Shown here: in pieces, positions 1 to 6,388 of the stretch
Position numbering within the stretch: position 1 is the first letter of the stretch
Layout of the letters: every line of letters starts with the position of its first letter
Assembly (NCBI GenBank): GCA_003141095.1
Contig: PLKM01000009.1
Span: 1-36,214 of the forward strand
Origin: Acidimicrobiaceae bacterium
GTDB lineage: Bacteria > Actinomycetota > Acidimicrobiia > Acidimicrobiales > RAAP-2
DNA length: 36,214 nucleotides
Direction: 5' to 3'
Made by a program: the position numbers and the translations under genes
Notes under the pieces: model-generated
The model's input: only the letters and a program-made list of their open reading frames with translations
Databases searched by the model: none
Told to the model about the DNA's origin: nothing

Positions 1-87
1 GTCTGGTCGATTCGTGCCCAGTTCGCCCCGTCAAAGTCGGATAGCGTCAGCGCGGTTGCCACGACCAACCTGCGCGTTGGTGACTAG
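1..87 (+). CDS. 3' end of an unrecognised CDS (partial)
   Basis: Frame 1 is open from the window edge to a TAG stop at 85-87 and gives 28 residues ending in NLRVGD. Third codon positions are mostly G or C, as in the confident genes here, which supports real coding. The fragment is too short to assign a family. The stop directly abuts the TTG of the next small ORF (TAGTTG), so the two are probably translationally coupled. A 73-aa reading on the other strand (31-252) overlaps it, but its composition looks less natural. Confidence 0.5.
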   Translation, partial: VWSIRAQFAPSKSDSVSAVATTNLRVGD

Positions 88-264
88 TTGAGCGCATCGG
101 AGCCCTCGGAGTTCCGGGTTCTCTGGGGTGACCTGTTCAAGGGCCTCGACCAGGCGGTGGTTCGCGCTTATGACGTTGAAGAGGCTCTCGTTATCGCTCA
201 CGAACTGCGGCCTGACCTCCCGCCTCCTCGTACGGCGTACCTGGTGGGCCAAACCTCCCAGTAG
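88..264 (+). CDS. Small hypothetical protein (58 aa)
   Basis: This is an open frame from a TTG immediately after the preceding TAG stop to TAG at 262-264. The product contains FRVLWGDLFKGLDQAVVRAY followed by a short acidic helix-like stretch and a Pro-rich tail (RPDLPPPRT). The codon pattern is G/C-rich at third positions. No ATG or GTG exists earlier in the frame, so TTG 88 is the only reasonable start; coupling to the upstream stop would explain the weak initiation signal. I do not recognise the family. It sits 22 bases before the SDR gene on the same strand. The main alternative is that it is chance open frame. Confidence 0.45.
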   Translation: MSASEPSEFRVLWGDLFKGLDQAVVRAYDVEEALVIAHELRPDLPPPRTAYLVGQTSQ

Positions 265-274
265 CCGCTTGACC

Positions 275-280
275 TACACT
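275..280 (+). promoter_or_regulatory. Candidate -10 element of a leaderless SDR transcript
   Basis: TACACT fits TANNNT and ends 6 bases before the ATG at 287. There is no Shine-Dalgarno sequence in between. This geometry would place the transcription start at or next to the start codon. No convincing -35 hexamer is visible. Confidence 0.45.
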
Positions 281-286
281 TCGCCC

Positions 287-1054
287 ATGAACTCTCTGTT
301 TGATGTGAAGGGCAAAGTCGTGCTGGTGACCGGCGGGAGCCGAGGTATCGGCGAAATGATTGCGCGCGGGTTCGTCGATGCTGGCGCCAAGGTCTACATC
401 TCGTCGCGTAAGGCCGAAGTCTGTGACGCGCTCGCGAGCGAGCTCAGCGAGCACGGCGAATGCATTTCGCTGCCCGCCGACCTCTCGACGGAAGCGGAAT
501 GTCGCCGACTCGCCGAGGAGATGGCGAATCGAGAAGATCACCTTGATGTGCTCGTCAACAACGCGGGCGCCACGTGGGGCGCTCCGATGGCCGAGTTCGA
601 CGAGACCGCCTTCGAGCGGGTTCTCGCCCTTAACGTGAAGGGTGTGTTTCACCTCACCAAGTTCCTGCGTCCGCTACTCGAGGCCTCAGCCAGCGCCGAG
701 GTCCCCTCGCGCGTCATCAACATCGGATCCATTGACGGGATACACGTGCCCACTCTGGAGACCTACGCCTACTCGGCGTCGAAAGCCGCCGTCCACCAAC
801 TGACCCGTCACATGGCCAAGGCCATGGCGCCCAACGTCACGGTGAACGCCATCGCCCCCGGGCCATTTGAGTCAAAGATGATGAAGGCCACGCTCGACGC
901 CTTCGGCGACAGCATCGCCGCGGCAGCTCCCATGAAGCGCATTGGACGACCTTCGGACATGGCGGGCACCGCGATCTTCCTGGCGTCGCCGGCGGCGAGC
1001 TACATCACCGGCGTCATACTTCCCGTTGACGGTGGTATCGCCACCCTCGCTTAA
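287..1054 (+). CDS. Short-chain dehydrogenase/reductase, RhlG-like
   Basis: 255-aa classical SDR, a cytosolic NAD(P)H-dependent oxidoreductase. Visible signatures are the Rossmann glycine motif TGGSRGIG (residues 15-22), the NNAG motif (91-94), Asn116, and the catalytic Ser148, Tyr162 and Lys166 (YSASK). The C-terminal GVILPVDGG segment is typical of 3-oxoacyl reductases. The N-terminus (TGGSRGIGEMIARG) and the INIGSIDGI region resemble Pseudomonas RhlG, a beta-ketoacyl reductase family; the true substrate cannot be read from sequence. The frame is open further upstream, but the family N-terminus begins at the ATG at 287, which also has a -10-like hexamer 6 bases before it. It overlaps the convergent htrA stop by 4 bases. 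Confidence 0.9.
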   Translation: MNSLFDVKGKVVLVTGGSRGIGEMIARGFVDAGAKVYISSRKAEVCDALASELSEHGECISLPADLSTEAECRRLAEEMANREDHLDVLVNNAGATWGAPMAEFDETAFERVLALNVKGVFHLTKFLRPLLEASASAEVPSRVINIGSIDGIHVPTLETYAYSASKAAVHQLTRHMAKAMAPNVTVNAIAPGPFESKMMKATLDAFGDSIAAAAPMKRIGRPSDMAGTAIFLASPAASYITGVILPVDGGIATLA

Positions 1055-2391
1055 CTGGTCTTGGGCTCCGTTCCGAGCGTGACCTTCAGCGTGAGGTGCT
1101 TGGTGCCGCGGATGATCTTCAGTGAGATCTGGTCACCCGGGCGCAACGCCGAGACGATGCTCGAGACGTCCTGGGCGCTGTTCACGGCGGTGTTGTTGAT
1201 GCCCACAATGATGTCGCCCTGCTTGACACCGGCCTTCGCCGCCCCAGTGCCCGATATGACGCTCATGACGACGGCGCCGTAGGAGACGGAAAAGCCGTAC
1301 TCAGCTTGCAACTCGGGACTCATTGAGGAGATTTCGACACCGATGATTGCACCGTGATTCACGATACTCTCGCCCGCCTTCAAGGTCTTGAGTAGCGATT
1401 CAATGGTGGCCACCGGAATAGCGAAGCCGATGTTCTGGGCGCTCGTGCCGTCGGACAATGTTCCCGCCACTGCCGTGTTCATCCCGATGACGTCGCCTCG
1501 AGAGTCGAGCAGGGGACCGCCGGAGTTGCCGGGGTTGATTGCGGCGTCGGTTTGAATCATGTTGTCGAGCGTTTCTGAGGATGTGCTGGTTCCGGCGGTC
1601 ACGGTTCGACCGAGCGCCGAAACGATTCCCGAGGTTACCGTGGGCGTGCCGGCGGCCAGACCCAGGGCGTTGCCAATAGCGACAACGGCGTCGCCCGCCA
1701 CGAGGGCGTTGGAGTTACCAAACGTCACGGTCGGGAGATTCTTGACTTTATTAATCCTGATGAGGGCAACGTCGTCGATCGGATTGGTTCCCACGAGCGT
1801 GGCCTTCAGGCTCTTGGTAGTCCCGGTCTCGGTCACGGTGATAGTTCCGCCGTTCACCGCGGCGGCGATGACGTGGTTGTTCGTGACGACCAGGCCATTT
1901 GAAGTAATGATCATGCCCGTGCCCTGGTCCTCTTCCCCACTCCCCTTCACGTCAATCGAGACCACCGACGGCTGCACCTTGTTGACGAGCTTCGGAATGC
2001 TGAGCCCACTGGGCAGCACTGCGCCGGCGGGAGTGGCATTGACCGAGTTGATGGTTATCCCGTCGTTGCCGCTCGACGAAGAACTGAAGTGACCCGCGAG
2101 CCCGCCAACGAGTGCGGCGACGAGGAGCAGCGAGATCCTCGTTGACCACAGAGAACGGACCGGATTACCCTGGGATGCCAGCGGCACGTCGTCAACGATT
2201 AAAGCGCCGCTCGCGACCATCGGCTCATGAAAGTCGCGATGGACTTGCTCGGTCGGTGTGGGGCCGGACGCCTCCTGCTCGTCGTGATGCGTCGCGTCGG
2301 ATGCCGTCGGCTCAGGAGTCGGTACCTGCGACTCGTCAGACGTTGGCTCGGCGGGAGTCTCTTCGGTGTTGTCGGTTGGCTCATTGCTCAC
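1051..2391 (-). CDS. HtrA/DegP-type membrane-anchored serine protease
   Basis: 446-aa protease of the HtrA (S1C) family for envelope protein quality control. Order: acidic, Pro/Thr-rich cytoplasmic tail (1-80); one transmembrane segment (about 82-101); Ser/Gly linker; trypsin-like domain with catalytic His173 (VTNNHVI), Asp207 (PIDDVALIRI) and Ser290 (NPGNSGGPL); and a C-terminal PDZ domain (about 355-440, with GVKQGDIIVGINN). This matches actinobacterial PepD/HtrA proteins, where the protease faces outside and the tail stays in the cytoplasm. The start is GTG; an ATG slightly upstream (2400) is out of frame. TAGCAT lies 6 bases before the GTG. It is divergent from the gene at 2478 and convergent with the SDR gene. 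Confidence 0.93.
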   Translation of the reverse strand: MSNEPTDNTEETPAEPTSDESQVPTPEPTASDATHHDEQEASGPTPTEQVHRDFHEPMVASGALIVDDVPLASQGNPVRSLWSTRISLLLVAALVGGLAGHFSSSSSGNDGITINSVNATPAGAVLPSGLSIPKLVNKVQPSVVSIDVKGSGEEDQGTGMIITSNGLVVTNNHVIAAAVNGGTITVTETGTTKSLKATLVGTNPIDDVALIRINKVKNLPTVTFGNSNALVAGDAVVAIGNALGLAAGTPTVTSGIVSALGRTVTAGTSTSSETLDNMIQTDAAINPGNSGGPLLDSRGDVIGMNTAVAGTLSDGTSAQNIGFAIPVATIESLLKTLKAGESIVNHGAIIGVEISSMSPELQAEYGFSVSYGAVVMSVISGTGAAKAGVKQGDIIVGINNTAVNSAQDVSSIVSALRPGDQISLKIIRGTKHLTLKVTLGTEPKTS

Positions 2392-2397
2392 GACGCC

Positions 2398-2403
2398 ATG
2401 CTA
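2398..2403 (-). promoter_or_regulatory. Candidate -10 element for htrA (leaderless)
   Basis: On the minus strand TAGCAT ends 6 bases before the GTG start at 2391. No Shine-Dalgarno sequence is present. It has the same spacing as several other genes of this window. Confidence 0.45.
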
Positions 2404-2406
2404 GGC

Positions 2407-2427
2407 AGACCAATCTAAAAATGGTCT
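2407..2427. promoter_or_regulatory. Inverted repeat in the divergent htrA/2478 promoter region
   Basis: Perfect 6-base inverted repeat AGACCA / TGGTCT with a 9-base A/T-rich spacer. It lies just upstream of the htrA -10 candidate, a suitable place for an operator. Short repeats of this size can arise by chance. Confidence 0.3.
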
Positions 2428-2449
2428 AAAAGTCAGTGAAATTTTTGGC

Positions 2450-2466
2450 CTAGTCAAACCGACTAG
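2450..2466. promoter_or_regulatory. Inverted repeat upstream of the RGG-linker gene
   Basis: Perfect CTAGTC - 5 bases - GACTAG. Its right arm overlaps the candidate -10 hexamer TAGATT (2464-2469) of the gene starting at 2478, so a bound protein would block that promoter. It could also be a chance palindrome. Confidence 0.35.
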
Positions 2467-2469
2467 ATT
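2464..2469 (+). promoter_or_regulatory. Candidate -10 element for the gene at 2478
   Basis: TAGATT fits TANNNT and ends 8 bases before the ATG at 2478. There is no clear ribosome-binding site, which is compatible with a leaderless or nearly leaderless mRNA. Confidence 0.35.
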
Positions 2470-2477
2470 GGTTGCCT

Positions 2478-3815
2478 ATGTCCCGTCGGATTGAGATCGA
2501 AATCACCAGCCTTAACGGGGACGTCGCCACGTGGCGTGCCGCGGGAGCGAAGCTTCCCAAGGGCGTGCTGAGCACGTCCCTCGTTCCGGGCGGCCCAGTC
2601 GTTGGCGGCGTGTACCGTGCTGATGTTGAGCAGTTCATGGAGGGCATTGAAATCCTCTCAATCCTGCCGCCAAAGACCGGCTCGCCGCTCGACCCGCGAA
2701 ATGAGCGCGTTGAGTTGATTCCAAGCGCCAAACAGGGACCCGATGTCGTGGTCACGTACGCGCCCAAGGGCCGAGGTGGTAGCCGTCGCGACGACGGCGG
2801 GCGCGACGGCGAGGGTCGTCGTGAAGGCTCTAAGCGCCCGGCAGGCCGTCCTCAGTCAAAAGATCGCGCACCGGGCGTATCTCCCCGACCCGATCGCGGC
2901 CCGCGCACCGATGGTCCCCCGCGTAGCGAACGTCCAGCTGGTGGCGAAGGTCGTCCGCGCAGCGAGGGTTCAACCCGTAGCGAACGTCCAACCCGTGGCG
3001 AGCGTCCGCGCAGCGGAAGTCGTCACGAGCGTCCGAGCGGTCCCGTCGCGCCACCGATGACCACGACGTACCGCAACGCTCTCTTGGCCACCCTCTCCCC
3101 CGAGCAGTTGCCAGTCGCCGAGCAGTTGTTGCGCGGCGGAATGCCCGCCGTTCGCACGGCCGTCGCCGAGCAGAACAAGAATGCTACGGCGCAGGGTCGC
3201 CCGACGATCGATCCGAACACCATCGATCGGATCGCCGAAGACCTCTTGGCCAAGACCAACCTGGCACTTTGGAAAGACAAGGCCGCCGGTGCCATTGGTG
3301 CGGGACGTGAGCTTCGCTTGCGTGACCTTCGCGCCGTTGTCACCGCCGCCAAGACCGTGTCCCTCGACGACGAAGCCCGCACTCAACTGAAGGAACTCCA
3401 GGCCAGCCTCACCGTTCGCCTCGAGATCTTGCGAACACAGTGGAACGAGAAGCTTGAAGCGGCCGTGTCATCGAAGAACGTCGCTGAGGCCCTTCGTTTG
3501 GTGGCGCGTCCGCCTGATATGTCCACTCGTGTGAGTGCCGAGATGGCCGTGAAGGTTGTCGCCATCACTTCAGAGGCCCTGACGGCCGACCTGGACATCG
3601 CAAAGTGGCAGGAGATCGTCAATTTGACGGTTGACACCTCGATACGGCGCAACGTGAAACCGGTGGGCATCCCCAATGACGATGCGTGCAAGGCGTTGGC
3701 GGTAAAGAACGCTGGAGCGATTCCTGAGTTCGCGAAGCTGCTCGGCATGAGGGTTCCACCACCACCGCCTCCCACGCGGGCACCGCGTCGTGCGCCTACC
3801 CGGCGCGCATCGTAA
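2478..3815 (+). CDS. Protein with Arg/Gly/Ser-rich linker between two domains, unknown function
   Basis: 445 aa, family not recognised. Residues 1-95 look like a compact beta-rich domain (SRRIEIEIT at the start). Residues 97-193 form a highly charged, disordered linker rich in R, G, S, E and P, with repeated RSERP (149-153, 167-171) and RGERP (173-177) units. Residues 194-425 are mostly alpha-helical, and the tail is Pro/Arg-rich (PPPPPP then APRRAPTRRA). RGG-like linkers and basic tails are common in RNA-binding proteins; an RNA-related role is inference only. I chose ATG 2478 over a TTG two codons earlier. The gene is divergent from htrA, and its end overlaps the convergent GNAT gene by 20 bases. 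Confidence 0.75.
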   Translation: MSRRIEIEITSLNGDVATWRAAGAKLPKGVLSTSLVPGGPVVGGVYRADVEQFMEGIEILSILPPKTGSPLDPRNERVELIPSAKQGPDVVVTYAPKGRGGSRRDDGGRDGEGRREGSKRPAGRPQSKDRAPGVSPRPDRGPRTDGPPRSERPAGGEGRPRSEGSTRSERPTRGERPRSGSRHERPSGPVAPPMTTTYRNALLATLSPEQLPVAEQLLRGGMPAVRTAVAEQNKNATAQGRPTIDPNTIDRIAEDLLAKTNLALWKDKAAGAIGAGRELRLRDLRAVVTAAKTVSLDDEARTQLKELQASLTVRLEILRTQWNEKLEAAVSSKNVAEALRLVARPPDMSTRVSAEMAVKVVAITSEALTADLDIAKWQEIVNLTVDTSIRRNVKPVGIPNDDACKALAVKNAGAIPEFAKLLGMRVPPPPPPTRAPRRAPTRRAS

Positions 3816-4206
3816 GAAGCCGCGCCTTCCACCCAAAAGACTCGTAGAGCGACTTTGTTGCTCGGTCGCCAGGCAAGGCGTACGCGTCGAGCGGCTCGCT
3901 TGACGACGAAATCACCGTGTTGATGAGTGCACGGGCTATTCCTTGGCGCCGCGAATGTTTTTTCACGTAGACGGCCTCTAAAACGCCGTCACGGCGCAGA
4001 GCGAAGCCCACCACCGTATGGTGCTCGCGCGCGACGAACAGCCCTCCAGAGGACACTGCGTCGCGTAGGAGCTCGTCGGTGTCACGGTCGCCATGAATGG
4101 TGACCAGGAGTGCCTCGCCCCCGCGATGTGATGAAACGGATCGCGTGGCCGAATGGACGAGCCCGGAGATTTCATCGGTGAGCTCGGTGGCTACTTCTAT
4201 CTTCAC
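3796..4206 (-). CDS. GNAT-family N-acetyltransferase
   Basis: 136-aa single-domain acetyltransferase that would use acetyl-CoA; the acceptor is unknown. The central strand plus pyrophosphate loop reads LEAVYVKKHSRRQGIARALI, with the RRQGIA motif at 86-91, and the C-terminal part (KSLYESFGWK) matches GNAT motif B. The start is GTG at 4206, preceded by a good Shine-Dalgarno sequence GGGGAG. It lies 48 bases downstream of the DUF4193-like gene and is probably cotranscribed. Its 3' end overlaps the end of the convergent RGG-linker gene. Confidence 0.8.
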   Translation of the reverse strand: MKIEVATELTDEISGLVHSATRSVSSHRGGEALLVTIHGDRDTDELLRDAVSSGGLFVAREHHTVVGFALRRDGVLEAVYVKKHSRRQGIARALINTVISSSSEPLDAYALPGDRATKSLYESFGWKARLLTMRAG

Positions 4207-4254
4207 GTCAAACTCCCCTGTCTGGTGGGGCTGCGCTGGGTTGATCGCCCGGGC

Positions 4255-4665
4255 TCAGACGCAGTCGCGACAGAGCCCCTTGGAGCGGTCCGCGAGCTGG
4301 CTGTGCTTTTTGAGCAGTCGGCACGAGTTACATCGGAACTCGTCGTCCTGCTTGGGCAGGATCGTCTCAGCGGGGTCGACCAACGTGTCAACCTCCCCGG
4401 GGGCTTCCTCATCGTCTTCGGGCGTGCTCGTACGTCGAATGGTCTCGGCCAGCACTTCGTCGAGGGCAAGTTCGACGTCGGTGTCGTCCACCAGGTCGTC
4501 CTCCTCGGGCACGGCGACCGCGACGAGAACCCCGTCGTCGACATCAGTGACGTCGTCGCCTTCGGTCTCGTCGACGTCCTCCTCCTCGCCAACTACCTCT
4601 TCGTCAAAGCCCTCTGCGAGCTCTTCTTCATCAAATACTTCTTCAGTGTCGCCATTACTAGCCAT
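4255..4665 (-). CDS. Acidic protein with C-terminal zinc ribbon, DUF4193-like
   Basis: 136 aa. Residues 1-100 are extremely rich in Glu and Asp, and the C-terminus holds four cysteines in a CxxC...CxxC arrangement (Cys112, 115, 132, 135) typical of a zinc ribbon. The ending EFRCNSCRLLKK...GLCRDCV resembles the actinobacterial DUF4193 family, whose function is unknown. The acidic tail could mimic nucleic acid or dock on a basic partner such as RNA polymerase or the ribosome; that is inference. The start ATG 4665 has an AAGGAA ribosome-binding site, and a near-consensus promoter lies about 60 bases upstream, suggesting strong expression. The GNAT gene follows. Confidence 0.75.
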   Translation of the reverse strand: MASNGDTEEVFDEEELAEGFDEEVVGEEEDVDETEGDDVTDVDDGVLVAVAVPEEDDLVDDTDVELALDEVLAETIRRTSTPEDDEEAPGEVDTLVDPAETILPKQDDEFRCNSCRLLKKHSQLADRSKGLCRDCV

Positions 4666-4725
4666 AAAATTCCTTATTAGTTGCGCTGGCAGTGTAGAGC
4701 CTTTTTGTGCGCAGTGAGCCCATTT

Positions 4726-4753
4726 AGTATAAACAATGCGTAATAGTGGTCAA
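4726..4753 (-). promoter_or_regulatory. Near-consensus sigma70 promoter of the DUF4193-like gene
   Basis: On the minus strand TTGACC (4753-4748), a 16-base spacer, then TATACT (4731-4726). Both hexamers match consensus at 5 of 6 positions. The inferred start near 4719 leaves a 5' UTR of roughly 55 bases with an AAGGAA ribosome-binding site. The surrounding intergenic segment is notably A/T-rich. Confidence 0.75.
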
Positions 4754-4756
4754 TCA

Positions 4757-6364
4757 TTAGCGATTTAGTCGATTTCTTTCCGCGGTACGCTCCGCTTCAA
4801 GGCGTTCTAGGTCCGTTTCGGAGAAGTCCACGTACTTCATGGCGTCGGCAACGCCCGCGTGACCAGCCTCTTCTCGAATCAGGCGCGCCATCTCGTGGGC
4901 CACTCGTCGGTAGCTGGGGTGACCCTGGGGACCCGATCGAAGTTCAATGAGGTGCATGGCTTCACGGGCGTTCATCTGCATGCTGTAGCGGATGCGAAAC
5001 GCGAGGGCGACCGCGTACTGGCTTTGCTCGGGGAACTCCTCGCGCATCTCATAAAAGAGGGCGGCTGAACGTTCCAGGGACTCTTGGTAGCGATTGGCGA
5101 GTCCTGCTTCACGGACAATCTCGGGAACGTCGTAGCCGAGATCGACGCTGAGCGGCTGCCACTCAATCGTCAGAAGCCGGTGGCGCTGCAGATCGCGAAA
5201 CGCGCCGTAGTCGGTCACCAGTTCGAATCGGTAGTCCGTGCTTTCGAAGGCCCTCCCGGGTCGGTGGCGACGGTTCTGGCGATCTCCCACGTAGGTCCTC
5301 ATGAGCGACGCGCGATCGTCGTTGCTCATTGCCTTGACGCGACGCACCGCCTCGGCGTTGGTCACAGAGGAGTTTGCGAAGATCACGGCCTCGAGGATTC
5401 TCGCTTCACCCTCGGGGTCGTAGGACACGAGGCGCACGTGTTCTCCGGGCTCGTTGTTCGAAACATCGTGCCACATGGAACTGATGAGATCGCGCGTCGC
5501 ACCCTTGGTCGCGGCCAAGTAGTCAGTCCAGGCCACGCCGCGCTCGGCGACCTCCACACGCTTGAGGAACGACGGGATCACCTTCATGAGTTCGTCGAGC
5601 ATCATCTGGGCGTATTCGCGAACTTCGGGTAGTGGATGGGCCCTCATGCGCAACAGGAGCGACTCGTAGGCCTGTCCCGAGGCGTAGATACCGAGATTGG
5701 AGAGTGCGCTCGCCGGTAGCAGTCCCCGTACGGCGTCGAGCGCCTTGGCGCGGACTGCTTGTCGGTAGACGAAGTCAGTGTCCTCGGGGGTCTTCGGATA
5801 CTTCCTCGCGAGCCACTCGGTCAACACCGGCAAGAGTTCGGCGTAGGTGTCGAACATGCGATCCATCTCACCGACGTAGCGGGCGCCAAGGCGCGATTCG
5901 AGCACGTCATGGTCGCGGTAGAAGCGGTAGTGACCATTCGCCAGGCGACGGTCGTAGCCGAGGTAACGGGTTGACTGCTCGAGATAGCTCATCAAGCGGC
6001 CCCATTCGAGAACCTTGGTCAAGATGTTGCTCGCCTGTTCGCACGCGAGGTGCACTCCCCCGAGTTGGGCGACGGAATCGTCACCGTACTCGTAGAAGAT
6101 CTTCTGGTACAGCTCGTCGGCGTGATCGAGGCCAACGGTGGCGTCAATCGAGGCGTCGCCCGTGAGGTCGAGATCGCCAACAAACTCGTCGAGAAAGAGG
6201 CGTCGCAGGCTCTTTGAGGATCTTGAATAACGAGCGAAGAGCGCACCTTTGACGACTTCTGGCAGGTTCACCAGGGCAAAGACCGGACCCTCCAGGTTCG
6301 TGAAATACCGGCGGAGTATGGAGACCTCGCCCTCGGTGAACTCTTCGGCAACGTATGGATGCAT
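4757..6364 (-). CDS. Double-length ThyX-like protein (FAD-dependent thymidylate synthase superfamily)
   Basis: 535 aa, about twice the usual ThyX length (about 220-250). It appears to be two ThyX-like halves. The C-terminal half keeps RHR at 394-396 followed by LLTIEWQPLS, a diverged version of the ThyX signature RHRxxSxNExSxR, and MNAREAMHLIELRSGPQGHP (464-483), like the ThyX region that binds FAD and dUMP. The N-terminal half has ARYSRSSKSLRR and EQSTRYLGYDRR. Such long homologues are often annotated as thymidylate synthases, but the altered signature makes that activity doubtful. The ATG at 6364 is the only start fitting the conserved N-terminus. It is 24 bases after the helicase stop, so it is probably the last gene of that unit. 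Confidence 0.75.
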   Translation of the reverse strand: MHPYVAEEFTEGEVSILRRYFTNLEGPVFALVNLPEVVKGALFARYSRSSKSLRRLFLDEFVGDLDLTGDASIDATVGLDHADELYQKIFYEYGDDSVAQLGGVHLACEQASNILTKVLEWGRLMSYLEQSTRYLGYDRRLANGHYRFYRDHDVLESRLGARYVGEMDRMFDTYAELLPVLTEWLARKYPKTPEDTDFVYRQAVRAKALDAVRGLLPASALSNLGIYASGQAYESLLLRMRAHPLPEVREYAQMMLDELMKVIPSFLKRVEVAERGVAWTDYLAATKGATRDLISSMWHDVSNNEPGEHVRLVSYDPEGEARILEAVIFANSSVTNAEAVRRVKAMSNDDRASLMRTYVGDRQNRRHRPGRAFESTDYRFELVTDYGAFRDLQRHRLLTIEWQPLSVDLGYDVPEIVREAGLANRYQESLERSAALFYEMREEFPEQSQYAVALAFRIRYSMQMNAREAMHLIELRSGPQGHPSYRRVAHEMARLIREEAGHAGVADAMKYVDFSETDLERLEAERTAERNRLNR

Positions 6365-6388
6365 GGAGTAACGAGATTAGGGGCGATT

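Noticed and set aside
2770..3060. Repetitive linker DNA considered as a CRISPR or satellite array
   Set aside because: The repeats are short, irregular, in frame and explained by the RSERP/RGERP protein linker; no spacers of constant length.
4097..4717. Plus-strand frame with an extreme Ser/Thr-rich product
   Set aside because: It is the mirror of the Glu/Asp-rich region of the DUF4193-like gene; the low-complexity serine run is an artefact of that.
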